Source of the DNA: Xanthocytophaga flava
GTDB lineage: Bacteria > Bacteroidota > Bacteroidia > Cytophagales > 172606-1
Assembly (NCBI RefSeq): GCF_030068545.1
Contig: NZ_JASJOR010000012.1
Location: 195,204-259,203, forward strand
Length of the DNA stretch: 64,000 nt
Reading direction: 5' to 3'
Made by a program: the position numbers and the translations under genes. The stretch's first letter is position 1. Every line of letters starts with the position of its first letter. Of the stretch, positions 1 to 9,474 are shown piece after piece. The notes beneath the pieces are model-generated. The model did not search any database and was not told the origin of the DNA. It saw only the letters and a list, made by a program, of their open reading frames with translations.

Positions 1-1
1 T

Positions 2-769
2 AAAGCAAAAAAAGACTTTGGAATTACTATCGTTGAGTATGTAAATACCTGTTTCTTTGATGGTACACATACATTTAAGGAAAATGCTACCAATCAGACG
101 TATCTGAAGGAGCTACTGATGCGTTGCAAAGACAATGGTGTACGTAATCACCTGATTATGTGTGATGCGGAAGGTAATTTGGGAGATTTGGATGATGCTA
201 AACGGAAACAGGCTGTTGAAAATCACTACAAATGGGTAGAAGCTGCTAAATTTCTGGGTTGCGCCACTATTCGTGTGAATGCTGCTGGCGAAGGTACTGC
301 TGATGAAGTAGCCAAAGCCGCTACAGATGGATTGGGACGGCTATCAGAGTTTGCGGCTAAGTCTAAAATCAATGTAATTGTTGAAAATCACGGGGGCTAT
401 TCTTCAGATGGACAATGGTTATCTAAAGTGATGAAGGCTGTTAATATGAAGAACTGTGGTACATTACCTGACTTTGGCAATTTCTGTTTGAAATGGCAGG
501 CTAATCATGCTGGATGTGACGAATCGTATGACCGTTACAAAGGAACAGAAGAGTTGATGCCTTTTGCCAAAGGTGTAAGTGCCAAGACGTATAACTTTGA
601 TGAGAAGGGAAATGAGAAAGATATGGATTATGCAAAATTGCTCAAAATTGTGAAACAAGCAGGTTTTAAAGGTATTGTGGGGATTGAATATGAAGGTAGT
701 ACATTAACTGAGGAGGAAGGGATCCGCAAAACAAAAGCTTTGCTGGAAAGAGTAGGGGGAATAGTGTAA
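2..769 (+). CDS. Sugar phosphate isomerase/epimerase, 5'-truncated by window edge
   Basis: The frame is open from the first bases of the window, so the ATG at 119 is internal and the true start lies outside; 255 residues are visible. The protein resembles the xylose-isomerase-like TIM-barrel family (AP endonuclease 2 fold): alternating strands and helices, a VIVENHGG segment typical of a metal-binding glutamate strand, a TLPDFGNF strand and a C-terminal GIVGIEYEG strand. Members isomerise or epimerise sugars, sugar phosphates or hydroxypyruvate-like substrates with a divalent metal; the substrate cannot be read from sequence. It converges on the SusD gene, with a perfect hairpin between them. 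Closeness to a SusC/SusD locus suggests carbohydrate catabolism, but opposite strands argue against one operon. Confidence 0.8.
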   Translation, partial: KAKKDFGITIVEYVNTCFFDGTHTFKENATNQTYLKELLMRCKDNGVRNHLIMCDAEGNLGDLDDAKRKQAVENHYKWVEAAKFLGCATIRVNAAGEGTADEVAKAATDGLGRLSEFAAKSKINVIVENHGGYSSDGQWLSKVMKAVNMKNCGTLPDFGNFCLKWQANHAGCDESYDRYKGTEELMPFAKGVSAKTYNFDEKGNEKDMDYAKLLKIVKQAGFKGIVGIEYEGSTLTEEEGIRKTKALLERVGGIV

Positions 770-787
770 TTATGATAGTGATACAAT

Positions 788-820
788 AAAGCCTCTATAT
801 CTAGTAGATATAGAGGCTTT
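788..820. terminator. Bidirectional intrinsic terminator
   Basis: A perfect 15-bp inverted repeat (788-802 with 806-820) has a 3-nt loop, and its AAA/TTT ends give short T-tracts on both strands. It lies between the convergent isomerase and SusD genes and probably ends both transcripts. Confidence 0.8.
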
Positions 821-844
821 TATTTGTTTCTGGTTACTCGGAAC

Positions 845-2623
845 TTAATTGTATCCCGGATTCTGTTTTAATAACGGTGTTCCATTCACCACACTCAAGT
901 CAATTTGATATTGAGGAATAGGAAAGTAGTTGTTTTTGCCATTAACATATTTTCCTCCTGACAGGTCTGTTGTTATTTTTGATTCATAACTAAAATAGTT
1001 TGTGAGAGACTGCCCGGCCTGGCCCCATCTGACCAGATCAAAAAAGCGATGTCCCTCCATAGCAAGCTCAATACCACGCTCATAGTAAATGGCTTGTAAA
1101 ACATCTTCTTTACCTTTCCCTGCTAACGTTCCTGTTGGATAGGGTTTTACTTGATAATTAGCTGCTGGTGTAGTGGAATAACCTGTTAGTGGATTTTCAT
1201 CATCGATATAGGTATATAACCAGCCCGTTTTATCAGCAGCCCGGGTCCTTATTCTATTTACATATTCTTCCGCTTTAACCAAGCTTCCAGCATTTGCTTC
1301 AGCTTCGGCAGCCATCAATAACACATCTGCAAAACGGATAATCAGTACGTTAATCGCATTTCCGGGTGCCCATGAGCTCAAATCGGCATACAAATCCTGT
1401 GTCTTTTGACGATGAACATTCTTTTTAGGGGCATAAGGCCCGGCAAATGCCTGATCACGTACCCAATCCTTACCTGGAAACAAGCCCCAATCGTGATACG
1501 GAATTCCCCTGCGTCCGATTGTCCAGTCTATCCGTGGATCTAGAGGGCCTGCATCTGGCGTAAAGGGTGTAGAAGAAGATAGATTCATGTCATTTTTGAT
1601 AGGATGACTATCATAATCAGTCAGATAAGGTAACCCGGTTCCATCTGTACGGTACATATTGGCAAGCATTTGTGAGGGCTGAAAAAAACCGCAACAGCTG
1701 AATGGTGCTCCTTCTCCATAAGGAAAGTTAAGCATTCCTCCCTGGTTGGCATTGGTAATGTCGAGTGTGCCATCATTCGCTACCATCTGAATGGCAAAAA
1801 CAGATTCTGCATTATTTTTGGTAGCCGCATCAAAGTTATCTTTAAAGGGTACAAGATCATATTTGAGTCCATTGGTGGTAACACCATTGGTGATGACATC
1901 TGTAAACACAGTCACTGCATCCGCAAATTTTTGCTCATAGAGGTAGGTTTTACCCAAATACGCACCCGCGGCCCATTTATTCGCACGTCCCACAAGTGTT
2001 TGTGTTTCAGGTAAGTTCTCGTATGCAAATTTGAAGTCTGCCTCAATCATAGGCCATATGTCTTTGTCATTTGGCTGGTTAAAGTCCGTTGTAGATTCGT
2101 CGATCCAAGGCACCATATTCCACATTTTCTTGAGTTCAAAGTAATAGTGACCTCTTAAAAATCGGGCTTGTGCTTCGGTGTTGACTTTTTCCGGATCAGG
2201 TAAATCTTTTACCTGTGGCAATATTCTCAGTACCGCATTGGAGCGGGAAACACCTTCATACAAAGCCTTCCATTTGGTATTGAAAAAGCCATTATCTCCA
2301 CCTGTTGCAAAAGTTGCAATGGCAGTAATGGGTGTTTGGTCTCCTCCATCACTCCCTTTATGAGCTTCACCTCCCGTAATGGAGCCATAAATCCAGTTAT
2401 CAGGGGCAGATTCCCATCCATTCCCTCCTGTAAAGTCTCCCTGTCCATCCAGTACGGCATACGCCCCTGTCAAAAGCTCATCAATTCCTTTGGCATTGGC
2501 CAGTACCTGATCACCTAACGCTCCCTGAGCTGGCTTATCTAAAAAGTTATCTTTACAACCTGGCAGGAAGGCCAGACTACTCACGAATGAAAGAGCAACA
2601 ATATATTTAATTATTTTTTTCAT
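845..2623 (-). CDS. RagB/SusD family nutrient uptake outer membrane lipoprotein
   Basis: A 592-residue SusD-like surface lipoprotein that caps the SusC transporter and binds the glycan or other ligand before import. The N-terminus is a type II signal peptide with lipobox LPGC (Cys23). N-terminal TPR-like helices with a KALYEGVSRSNAVL segment match the SusD N-domain, and the C-terminal ERGIELAMEGHRFFDLVRWG motif is the family signature. The start lies 21 nt downstream of the SusC stop, the usual susC-susD order on one transcript. The ligand is unknown; no glycoside hydrolase is attached to this locus, so a non-polysaccharide ligand is possible. Length is normal for the family. Confidence 0.95.
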   Translation of the reverse strand: MKKIIKYIVALSFVSSLAFLPGCKDNFLDKPAQGALGDQVLANAKGIDELLTGAYAVLDGQGDFTGGNGWESAPDNWIYGSITGGEAHKGSDGGDQTPITAIATFATGGDNGFFNTKWKALYEGVSRSNAVLRILPQVKDLPDPEKVNTEAQARFLRGHYYFELKKMWNMVPWIDESTTDFNQPNDKDIWPMIEADFKFAYENLPETQTLVGRANKWAAGAYLGKTYLYEQKFADAVTVFTDVITNGVTTNGLKYDLVPFKDNFDAATKNNAESVFAIQMVANDGTLDITNANQGGMLNFPYGEGAPFSCCGFFQPSQMLANMYRTDGTGLPYLTDYDSHPIKNDMNLSSSTPFTPDAGPLDPRIDWTIGRRGIPYHDWGLFPGKDWVRDQAFAGPYAPKKNVHRQKTQDLYADLSSWAPGNAINVLIIRFADVLLMAAEAEANAGSLVKAEEYVNRIRTRAADKTGWLYTYIDDENPLTGYSTTPAANYQVKPYPTGTLAGKGKEDVLQAIYYERGIELAMEGHRFFDLVRWGQAGQSLTNYFSYESKITTDLSGGKYVNGKNNYFPIPQYQIDLSVVNGTPLLKQNPGYN

Positions 2624-2644
2624 ATGTAGGTTCTTCAGCGGTGA

Positions 2645-5600
2645 TCAAAAAGTAAGATTAAGTCCAACTGTATACTGTTTGGCAGACGGGTAAGATCCTT
2701 CATCAAGACCAAATACTATTGGGCTACCATTGGTGTTGCGGCTCACTTCCGGATCAAGACCAGAGTACTTGGTTAGGGTGAATAAATTGGTCGCCTGTAC
2801 ATAAAAGCGCAACTGCTGTATCCGCAACTTGGTCAGCAATGTAGGGGTGAGAGTATATCCTAATTGTATATTTTTGGCCCGCAGATACGACCCATTCTCT
2901 ACAAAATAAGAATTAGGGACGCTGATCGTGCTAAAAGAACTTGCGTTTTCCTGAATAGGAGCTTTTGCATTATGATTTTCAGGTGTCCAGGAATTATATA
3001 AGGCTGTTTTACTTTTGGCTCCTGGACGGGAGGAGTTAAAATCGGTCCACCATAAAGTCTGATTCCATATCTGGTTGCCCTGCACTCCATAAAAAAACGT
3101 GCTCAGGTCCCATTGCTTATACGTAAATGCCAGGTTAAGACCATAACTAAAATCCGGGTTGGGGTTTCCAAGCATCTGGCGATCAGCTGCAGTGATCTGG
3201 CCATCTCCGTTATTGTCAGCATATTTGAAACGTCCCGGTGCAGTACCTTCCTGATACACAGCATTGGGGTTACCGGTTTTTTGGGCAGCTTCTGCATTGG
3301 CAGCTGTAATTTCCTCATTAGAGTTCCAGAATCCAATCACTTTATATCCATAAAACTGACCAATAGAATTGCCAACCTGGTTATGTACAATGAATGACCC
3401 GTCAAAATCGCGACTTTCTACATCGAAATAATTGGCAGAGTTACTTACTTTGATGATCTTATTGTTGTAACTGGTAAATGTTAGTGTTGTCCTTAATTTC
3501 AGATCCTGACCTATGTTAAAGATGGAATTGATTTGTAAGTCAATGCCCTTGTTTTTCATTTGTCCTATATTGACAAAAGGGACTGTACCTCCACCTGCCG
3601 TACCAATTAGAGGGGGATTAAAGAGCAGATCTTTGATGTCCTTTATATAATAGTCTGCAATTATGTCTAAGCGGCCATTAAAAAAAGAAGCATCAATGCC
3701 AATATTTGTACTAATGTCTTTTTCCCAAATGGCATTAGGGTTGCCTATCTGGTTTTTCTCAAAACCTTCGTATGCACCACTACCGCTGGTGCCAGCAAGG
3801 TCATAGTAAGAGCTTCTAAGATTGGGACTATAGGTAGTAAAGGCATTTCCGGTTTTAACATTAATCTGATTACCCATTACACCATAATTGGCACGTAATT
3901 TTAACTCATCAACCCAGGCAATGCTAGCCATAAAGTTTTCTTTGGAAATCCGCCAGCCTGCACTTACAGCAGGAAAATAACCATATCGTTGGTTGATAAA
4001 CTTGGAAGAACCATCACGTCTCAAAATGGCACCCAACAGATATTTGTCATTATAGATGTAATCTACACGACTGAAAAGTGAATACAGCGCATCCAGTGAA
4101 CGGCTGCTGTAGCTGCTTCGCGTTCCAGAACCATTACCCAGATTTACATAATTGGGGTCAAAAGAGAAATAGCCTTGTGTGCTGCCTCCAACTTCCCATG
4201 ATTTGGAATTATAGGCTTCTGTACCCGCCACAACGGTCAATTCGTGCTTTCCAAATAGTTTGTGGAAGGTTAATAAGTTGGTCCATGTCCAGTTAAATCC
4301 ACTATAAGAGCCTTCCGAATAGGTATTGGTAGGTGTATTTTCTTTGTTTTCGTAGGTTGGGAAAGCAAAAGAATTCCATCTTCCTGAATAGCTCTCTCCC
4401 CCAAAGCTGGTGCGTAGTGTAAAGTTTTTTAACACATCAGCTTCGGCGAAGACATTTCCAAACAAACGATTGTCAAGACCTTTGTCATAGCGGGTTCTGT
4501 CTCGTATTGCTACCGGATTAAAGGCATCTCCCATGCCGGTAGCCCGACTTCCGGCATAATTCCCCATGATGTCATATACAGGTACAATGGGTTGCATTCG
4601 GAAGGAAAAGCCAATAGCTGAACCCGCATCGGAAGTGGAGGATTTGGGGTTGTCGGTGATCGTATATACCAGGTTTTCTCCAATTCGAATGTGTTTGCCA
4701 AAGTTGTATTGACTGTTGGAACGAATTGTGTAGCGCTTTAGGTAGGTATTGGTCAGAGCTCCCTGCTGATTGAAGTAATTTAAAGAAAATAAATAATTTC
4801 CCTGTTCACTCCCACCACTAAGTGAAATATTGTGACTAGTAGAGGGTGCTGGTTTAAAAATCTCATGAAACCAGTCTGTACCACTCTTGTTGGCTTTTAC
4901 AATCTGGTTAAATGTATTAAGGTCATTTGGTGAGGTATAATTGGGGTTAACATAATACAGGTCAGGGTTTGTACGGGGATCGCCTTCTTTTGTACCTGTT
5001 GGTAGAATGTAGTCAGGTAGCACCGGACTTGGTCCGTCACCATACTGATCGTCGCCGACAGTTAAGCCGGAATTCTTTTGCACCTGAAATTTTAACTGCG
5101 CCTGTTCTTGCGGGTTCAATGTATTCCAGATATTACCTTTGGGTGGTGTCTGTATACCAAACCAGGCACTATACACTATTTTTACCTTATCTTTGCCTTT
5201 TTTAGTAGTGATAATAACAACCCCGTTGGCCGCGCGTGAACCATATATAGAAGCAGATCCGGCATCTTTCAGTACTTGCATACTGGCTATGTCATTGGTA
5301 TTCAAGTCCGCAATAGAGGTAGTTGGAACCCCATCCACCACATAGAGTGGGTTGTTATTGCCGAATGTATTCAGTCCCCGAATGCGTACCTGAGGAGCAT
5401 CACCCGGTTGTCCTGACGTAACTACGGTTACACCAGAAGCTCGACCTTGTAATTGATTGGTTACCTGTCCATCTGTACTTTGTTTCAGTTGATCTACGTC
5501 TACCACCGATACTGCACCAATCAAGTCTTTTTTGCGTTGAGCCCCATAACCCGTTACTACTACTTCTGTAAGTGTGGAAATATCTGGCTGTAACTGCAAA

Positions 5601-6211
5601 TCGATAGTGGTGCGTGTGCCTACCATCACTTCTTCTGCCAGAAAGCCAATGAAACTGTAAATCAGTATTGTTTCGCTTCCTTCTACCTCAATACTATAGC
5701 TTCCGTCACTATTGGTTAGCGTACCTTGGGTGGTACCTTTGACACGAACGGAAACAGAGGGTAGAGGTTCTCCTTTATCATCGGTAACTTTTCCTTTTAC
5801 TGTCCAGCCCACTCTTTGTAATGGCTGTGGTTCATCTGTTTCTAGCCTCTGTTCTTCTTTCAGTTTTTCAGTTACCCCAATCAAATTGCCTTCACGATGA
5901 AATTGAAGAGTAGTTTGCTTTTCGATCATTTGCAGGATATCCGCAAGGGGCAAGCGATTTGCATACAGTGTGATTGGGGGAGAATTCCGTACCAGCTTTT
6001 CATCAAAAGCAAATGTAACGCCAGTTTGTTGTTCAATAGCTTTGAAAACCATCCGTACCCGGCTTGCTCTTATATCCATCGTGACATGCTGAGCACTGGA
6101 GGGATCTGCCATTAAGAAAGTACTACTTAGTAAGCTCACGCCCAGAATTAATGTAGAAATGCGCATACATTTTTTGAACAAGGGAATGCCCTTATGGTAA
6201 TAATTTGCCAT
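2645..6211 (-). CDS. SusC/RagA family TonB-linked outer membrane protein with N-terminal STN domain
   Basis: A 1188-residue TonB-dependent outer membrane importer. In order: signal peptide (to about residue 40), STN signalling domain (about 52-115), carboxypeptidase-regulatory-like domain (about 137-208), TonB box EVVVTGYG (about 216-223), plug with the SusC-typical PLYVVDGVP and SIYGSRAANGVVIITTKKG segments, then a 22-strand barrel with the conserved NIGIDASFFNGRLDIIADYY region and a terminal TVGLNLTF strand. The STN domain is what distinguishes receptors that signal to a FecR anti-sigma factor. This fits the sigma and FecR genes directly upstream on the same strand: ligand occupancy is probably relayed through FecR to the ECF sigma factor. 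The ligand is not predictable. Confidence 0.95.
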   Translation of the reverse strand: MANYYHKGIPLFKKCMRISTLILGVSLLSSTFLMADPSSAQHVTMDIRASRVRMVFKAIEQQTGVTFAFDEKLVRNSPPITLYANRLPLADILQMIEKQTTLQFHREGNLIGVTEKLKEEQRLETDEPQPLQRVGWTVKGKVTDDKGEPLPSVSVRVKGTTQGTLTNSDGSYSIEVEGSETILIYSFIGFLAEEVMVGTRTTIDLQLQPDISTLTEVVVTGYGAQRKKDLIGAVSVVDVDQLKQSTDGQVTNQLQGRASGVTVVTSGQPGDAPQVRIRGLNTFGNNNPLYVVDGVPTTSIADLNTNDIASMQVLKDAGSASIYGSRAANGVVIITTKKGKDKVKIVYSAWFGIQTPPKGNIWNTLNPQEQAQLKFQVQKNSGLTVGDDQYGDGPSPVLPDYILPTGTKEGDPRTNPDLYYVNPNYTSPNDLNTFNQIVKANKSGTDWFHEIFKPAPSTSHNISLSGGSEQGNYLFSLNYFNQQGALTNTYLKRYTIRSNSQYNFGKHIRIGENLVYTITDNPKSSTSDAGSAIGFSFRMQPIVPVYDIMGNYAGSRATGMGDAFNPVAIRDRTRYDKGLDNRLFGNVFAEADVLKNFTLRTSFGGESYSGRWNSFAFPTYENKENTPTNTYSEGSYSGFNWTWTNLLTFHKLFGKHELTVVAGTEAYNSKSWEVGGSTQGYFSFDPNYVNLGNGSGTRSSYSSRSLDALYSLFSRVDYIYNDKYLLGAILRRDGSSKFINQRYGYFPAVSAGWRISKENFMASIAWVDELKLRANYGVMGNQINVKTGNAFTTYSPNLRSSYYDLAGTSGSGAYEGFEKNQIGNPNAIWEKDISTNIGIDASFFNGRLDIIADYYIKDIKDLLFNPPLIGTAGGGTVPFVNIGQMKNKGIDLQINSIFNIGQDLKLRTTLTFTSYNNKIIKVSNSANYFDVESRDFDGSFIVHNQVGNSIGQFYGYKVIGFWNSNEEITAANAEAAQKTGNPNAVYQEGTAPGRFKYADNNGDGQITAADRQMLGNPNPDFSYGLNLAFTYKQWDLSTFFYGVQGNQIWNQTLWWTDFNSSRPGAKSKTALYNSWTPENHNAKAPIQENASSFSTISVPNSYFVENGSYLRAKNIQLGYTLTPTLLTKLRIQQLRFYVQATNLFTLTKYSGLDPEVSRNTNGSPIVFGLDEGSYPSAKQYTVGLNLTF

Positions 6212-6301
6212 ATTTGTCTAAGGTTTAATACGTAGTTGTTAAACTGGTTCCTGTCTGCTATTGATGGTTCGAAGCATTGGATAACAGTAGGAAAGTATAT
6301 A

Positions 6302-6326
6302 CCGGGGACATTTGCCGTGTTCCCGG
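6302..6326 (-). other. Hairpin between fecR-like and susC-like genes
   Basis: A 10-bp stem (6302-6311 with 6317-6326, one G-T pair) has a 5-nt loop TTGCC in the 168-nt gap between the FecR and SusC genes. It has no T-tract on the minus strand, so it may be an mRNA processing or stability element that sets the FecR:SusC ratio rather than a full terminator. Confidence 0.45.
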
Positions 6327-6378
6327 AATTTTTGAGCCCGCTCTCCTTGAAAACCGACTCGTTTGGTTTTATTTTCCT

Positions 6379-7386
6379 TTATTTGATGACTATTGTTGTA
6401 TCATTTACTTGTGAATAATTGAATTTTTTGGAAAAGCTGAGTACTTTCAATACATCTTCCATAGGCTGATTATCAAGAGTTATTGTTATTTTTTCAGTGA
6501 GCAAGTCTGGGTTTTTAATTAAAATATGTTGTTTGTATTTTCTTTCAAGTGCAAAAAAAACTTCAGGCAAAGTCTCGTCCTCAAATACCAGTCGGTTCTC
6601 TTTCCAGGGGGCTATGGCAGGCTTACTGATGGGCACTACTTGCATGTGATCAGTATTGTGGACTAGTACTACCTGCTCTGCAGGAAGTACTATTTGTGCT
6701 GGCTTTTCGGGATTTTTACGTAATTGCACACCTACTTTTCCAGTCCGGACACTCACTTTTATTGTAGCGTCTTTTTCATATGCTTTCACATCAAAGCTGG
6801 TTCCAAAGACGGTAATATCCAGTGTTTTAGCATGAACAATAAATGGTTTGTCTGTCCTATGGGCAATATCAAAGAATGCTTGGCCTTCCAGTAAAACAAC
6901 TTCCCGGGTTTTGCCTGCAAACGAATCAGGATAACTAAGTTTGGACCCTGCATTGAGCCAGATAGTAGAACCATCCGATAATTTGAGCTTTTGTGTTTGA
7001 GCAAGTGGGACTTGTATGATCTTAGTTTTAGATTTTACTCGAGGAGTAGTCTGTTGTGAAAACCAGAATATGATCACAACACAAGCAGCCGCAATACCTG
7101 ACCAAAGAGAAAGCTTTCTGATAGACTGCACAGACAGTCGCTTTACCCGAGGATGGGTGTCTGTTCCCATTCCTGCTGTTTTTAGTTTGGTGTGAATGCG
7201 CTGTTTTAATTCATCACTTGTTTGATTCAGAAATACTTCAGACTCCTCTGCTTCACTAGTTTCATGATCATACCATGCATGCAATACCTGCTTTTCTTGT
7301 TCTGTGGCTGTCCCATTCAGGAACTTTTGTGCGAGTTGTTGAATGTATTCTTCTGTCATAAAGGATAGGGTATTGCCCTTTTTCAC
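6379..7386 (-). CDS. FecR family anti-sigma/sigma regulator
   Basis: A 335-residue inner membrane regulator. The cytoplasmic N-terminal helices (1-90) probably bind the ECF sigma factor. One membrane segment spans about 94-110. The periplasmic FecR domain contains LSDGSTIWLNAGSKLSYP, the GQAFFDIAH turn and VFGTSFDVKAY (about 125-220), and a C-terminal DUF4974/STN-like domain covers about 262-334. An alternative start at codon 10 (7359) matches the usual MTEEY-like N-terminus equally well. It lies between the sigma gene and the SusC gene on the same strand, so it is the transducer of this cell-surface signalling unit. A T-tract plus AGGGGT element lies just upstream, like the one before the second FecR gene of the window. 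Confidence 0.92.
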   Translation of the reverse strand: MKKGNTLSFMTEEYIQQLAQKFLNGTATEQEKQVLHAWYDHETSEAEESEVFLNQTSDELKQRIHTKLKTAGMGTDTHPRVKRLSVQSIRKLSLWSGIAAACVVIIFWFSQQTTPRVKSKTKIIQVPLAQTQKLKLSDGSTIWLNAGSKLSYPDSFAGKTREVVLLEGQAFFDIAHRTDKPFIVHAKTLDITVFGTSFDVKAYEKDATIKVSVRTGKVGVQLRKNPEKPAQIVLPAEQVVLVHNTDHMQVVPISKPAIAPWKENRLVFEDETLPEVFFALERKYKQHILIKNPDLLTEKITITLDNQPMEDVLKVLSFSKKFNYSQVNDTTIVIK

Positions 7387-7403
7387 TTCTAGAGTAGAAA
7401 TAG

Positions 7404-7452
7404 AATGAAAACCCCTTAGTCAGAAATTCAAAAAAATACTATTTTTTTGAAT
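7404..7452 (-). promoter_or_regulatory. T-tract plus AGGGGT element upstream of FecR gene 1
   Basis: Read on the minus strand, a run of seven T is followed about 12-13 nt later by AAGGGGTT (around 7410-7417), shortly before the FecR start. The T-run is one arm of a perfect 12-bp AT palindrome (7426-7437 with 7441-7452). A comparable T-run and AGGGGTA occur upstream of the FecR gene at 13040, so this may be the promoter or leader element recognised in both sigma/FecR loci. Function is inferred. Confidence 0.4.
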
Positions 7453-7611
7453 GATTGGATGTGTTAGCGGCGAATGTTGTTGATAGTGAGTGTATTAGTG
7501 TGTCTTGAAACCAATGGTTTGTATTCTGGAACAGATACTAAATTAGTAAAACCAACCTTGGGAATTGGATCTTGTCTAACGATGAAATTTTGAAATCGTA
7601 GAAAGGAAATT

Positions 7612-8199
7612 TTATGAGAAGAGCAGTAAGAGCATAAGTTGTAGGAGCATATGCATGGCATTACTAAGATTGATTCGTATCACCTTTAATGCTTTGGTCA
7701 AGTGTGCTTCAGCTGTTTTTTGGGAAATTTTCATCTCTTCGCAAACATCAGACAAGGGCTTGTCCTGTAGTTTGTTGTATTGAAACACAAGCCGACATTT
7801 TTCGGGAAGTTGATTGGTGAGTTTGGTAATGATTTCAAGTAATAGTTTGTTTTCTATCTCTTCTTCTATAGATACAGACTTAGGCTCAGTATGTTGAATG
7901 AGACTTTGGGTTTGTTCCGCTTGTTTCGATTTGGCTAAATATCGATAGACTTCATAACGGAGCATCGCCGCCAGATAGGGCTTTAATGATTGAATGTCTA
8001 GTGTTTGTCTTTTGGTCCAGACAAGCATGAATGTGTCCTGGGTGATTTCCTCCGCAACTTGAGTTGATTTAACCATTCGATAGGCTGCATAGAAAAGTTT
8101 ATCCCAATAACGGTTGTAAATTTCATCAAATGCGCCTTCTATTCCATTTTTCATTAAAATAGTAAGCTCATCATCCGAAAGATTTTTCAGGTTGATCAT
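7612..8199 (-). CDS. RNA polymerase ECF sigma-70 factor, first FecR locus
   Basis: A 195-residue ECF sigma factor of the Bacteroidota FecR-linked type. Region 2 (about 15-85) carries FDEIYNRYWDKLFYAAYRMV and the AEEITQDTFMLVW core-binding segment. Region 4 (about 125-175) carries LPEKCRLVFQYNKLQDKPLSDVCEEM followed by the ISQKTAEAHLTKALKVIR recognition helices. The C-terminus is a short hydrophobic tail (MLLQLMLLLLFS), common in this subfamily. It is followed after 225 nt by its FecR partner. A good housekeeping-type promoter lies directly upstream, so basal transcription probably does not depend on the sigma factor itself. Confidence 0.93.
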   Translation of the reverse strand: MINLKNLSDDELTILMKNGIEGAFDEIYNRYWDKLFYAAYRMVKSTQVAEEITQDTFMLVWTKRQTLDIQSLKPYLAAMLRYEVYRYLAKSKQAEQTQSLIQHTEPKSVSIEEEIENKLLLEIITKLTNQLPEKCRLVFQYNKLQDKPLSDVCEEMKISQKTAEAHLTKALKVIRINLSNAMHMLLQLMLLLLFS

Positions 8200-8236
8200 G
8201 CTTGATAGGCATTAGGCAGAGTGGAGAATTTTTTAC

Positions 8237-8266
8237 CAAATATAGAATAATTTCCAAAAACAACAA
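8237..8266 (-). promoter_or_regulatory. Bacteroidota primary promoter for ECF sigma gene 1
   Basis: On the minus strand TTG (8264-8266) is followed by a 19-nt spacer and TATATTTG (8237-8244), matching the TTTG / TAnnTTTG consensus. The predicted start is near 8230, giving a leader of about 30 nt before the sigma gene. Confidence 0.6.
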
Positions 8267-8598
8267 GTTGGTTTTTATAGAGAAATGCAATAGTAAATAT
8301 TGATTTATTGGTATGATATGGTATTTTGTATTATAAAAATAGTAAATTGCAGTATACTGTAGTATAAAAGATATAGGTGAGATTAAAAAGTTCGTTGTAA
8401 AGCTGCAACTTAATACAAAATGTATTTTTTAGAAACGTTTATTATTTCTGGATATTACTCTTACTATTCTTCTGTCATCCTTCCAGAATAAAAGGATTAA
8501 TATCCAGTATAACCGCTACACTATTTGTATCATTTGCCCTCTTGATCCCTCTACCAAGTAGATGCATTCATTTCGTCAAACTTGGGAATGGATACTAT
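8267..8598. other. AT-rich intergenic region with nested inverted repeat
   Basis: No convincing gene is seen. A 10-bp inverted repeat (8449-8458 with 8498-8507) encloses smaller complementary segments (ATCCTT at 8476-8481 with AAGGAT at 8492-8497). It lies about 100 nt beyond the stop of the methyltransferase gene and may end that transcript, though there is no clean T-tract. Confidence 0.4.
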
Positions 8599-9318
8599 TT
8601 ATAGATTTAGATAGTAAGGTTTGAGTAGCTGTATAAAATCATCCGTATAAGTACCATCTACAGAAGTCTTTATATACAGAGTCTTTGTTTGTGGAGTAGA
8701 CTCCTTTGTAAAGGAAAAACTATTTATAGTTCGGATTTGCTTGCCTTCTATATAATCAAATAGCTGTAACTCTTCGTATTTATACAAACCATAATCAAAA
8801 CAATTCTTTTCAAGCTGGCTACTTTCATAAGGGGGTAGTAGTGTAATGAAGCGACCTGTTGAGGCAAGTAATGTTGACACGACCTGAGCTAGTTCCGGTA
8901 ATTGAAGCGCTTCTCCATGCATAGCTACATTCTGTGTGCTATGTTTTCGCTTTAGGTGATTGCTGAAGAAGGGGGGATTACAGACAATCAGGTCATAGGG
9001 TAAAAGTGTTGTCTGACTAAACTGTATAATATCCTGTTGTATTACTTTTATCTGATGGCTCCAGGGGCTATTTTTTACATTCTCGTTTGCTTGTTGGGCA
9101 GCTGCTTCGTCAATTTCAACTGCATCGATTGTACTATCGGTACGTTGTGCCAGCATCAGTGCCAGTAAGCCTGTGCCTGTGCCAATGTCCAATATGCGGG
9201 TTGCCGTTTCTACAGCAGTATAGGCACCCAGCACACAGGAATCCGTACACACCTTCATTGCACACTGATCCTGATTAATACGAAATTGTTTAAATTGAAA
9301 GAAAGAGTTTTTGCCCAT
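8599..9318 (-). CDS. trmN6: tRNA1(Val) (adenine(37)-N6)-methyltransferase
   Basis: A 239-residue SAM-dependent methyltransferase of the YfiC/TrmN6 type, which makes N6-methyladenosine at position 37 of tRNA1(Val). Visible motifs are FQFKQFRINQDQCAMKVCTD near the N-terminus, the SAM-binding DIGTGTG loop (about 44-50) and the N6-adenine catalytic motif NPPFF (about 114-118). The open frame runs 20 codons further upstream to 9378. I place the start at 9318 because a TACTTTTG -7 element sits at 9337-9344, inside that extension, and because the family begins close to the F-x-FKQF segment. It is divergent from the AraC-type gene. Confidence 0.88.
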   Translation of the reverse strand: MGKNSFFQFKQFRINQDQCAMKVCTDSCVLGAYTAVETATRILDIGTGTGLLALMLAQRTDSTIDAVEIDEAAAQQANENVKNSPWSHQIKVIQQDIIQFSQTTLLPYDLIVCNPPFFSNHLKRKHSTQNVAMHGEALQLPELAQVVSTLLASTGRFITLLPPYESSQLEKNCFDYGLYKYEELQLFDYIEGKQIRTINSFSFTKESTPQTKTLYIKTSVDGTYTDDFIQLLKPYYLNL

Positions 9319-9336
9319 CGAATGCTGTAGTTTCTG

Positions 9337-9344
9337 CAAAAGTA
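9337..9344 (-). promoter_or_regulatory. -7 promoter element of the trmN6-like gene
   Basis: TACTTTTG on the minus strand is a full match to TAnnTTTG, 18 nt before the chosen start at 9318. No clear -33 TTTG is seen. It supports the shorter start. Confidence 0.5.
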
Positions 9345-9474
9345 TGATAAAATGCGGTAGTTCCCGACTGCTTATCATAGTTGCCTATATGTAAATCCAT
9401 GAATAGATATTGAGTCAATGCCAGAAGATTTGTGTATTTTACAGCAACTTTGTATAGACTATGCGATCTTTTGT

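Noticed and set aside
119..769. Isomerase start at ATG 119
   Set aside because: The frame is open to the first bases of the window with family-like sequence (FGITIVEYVNTCFFDG), so 119 is internal.
9319..9378. Upstream extension of the trmN6-like gene
   Set aside because: Contains a TACTTTTG promoter element and has no counterpart in the family.
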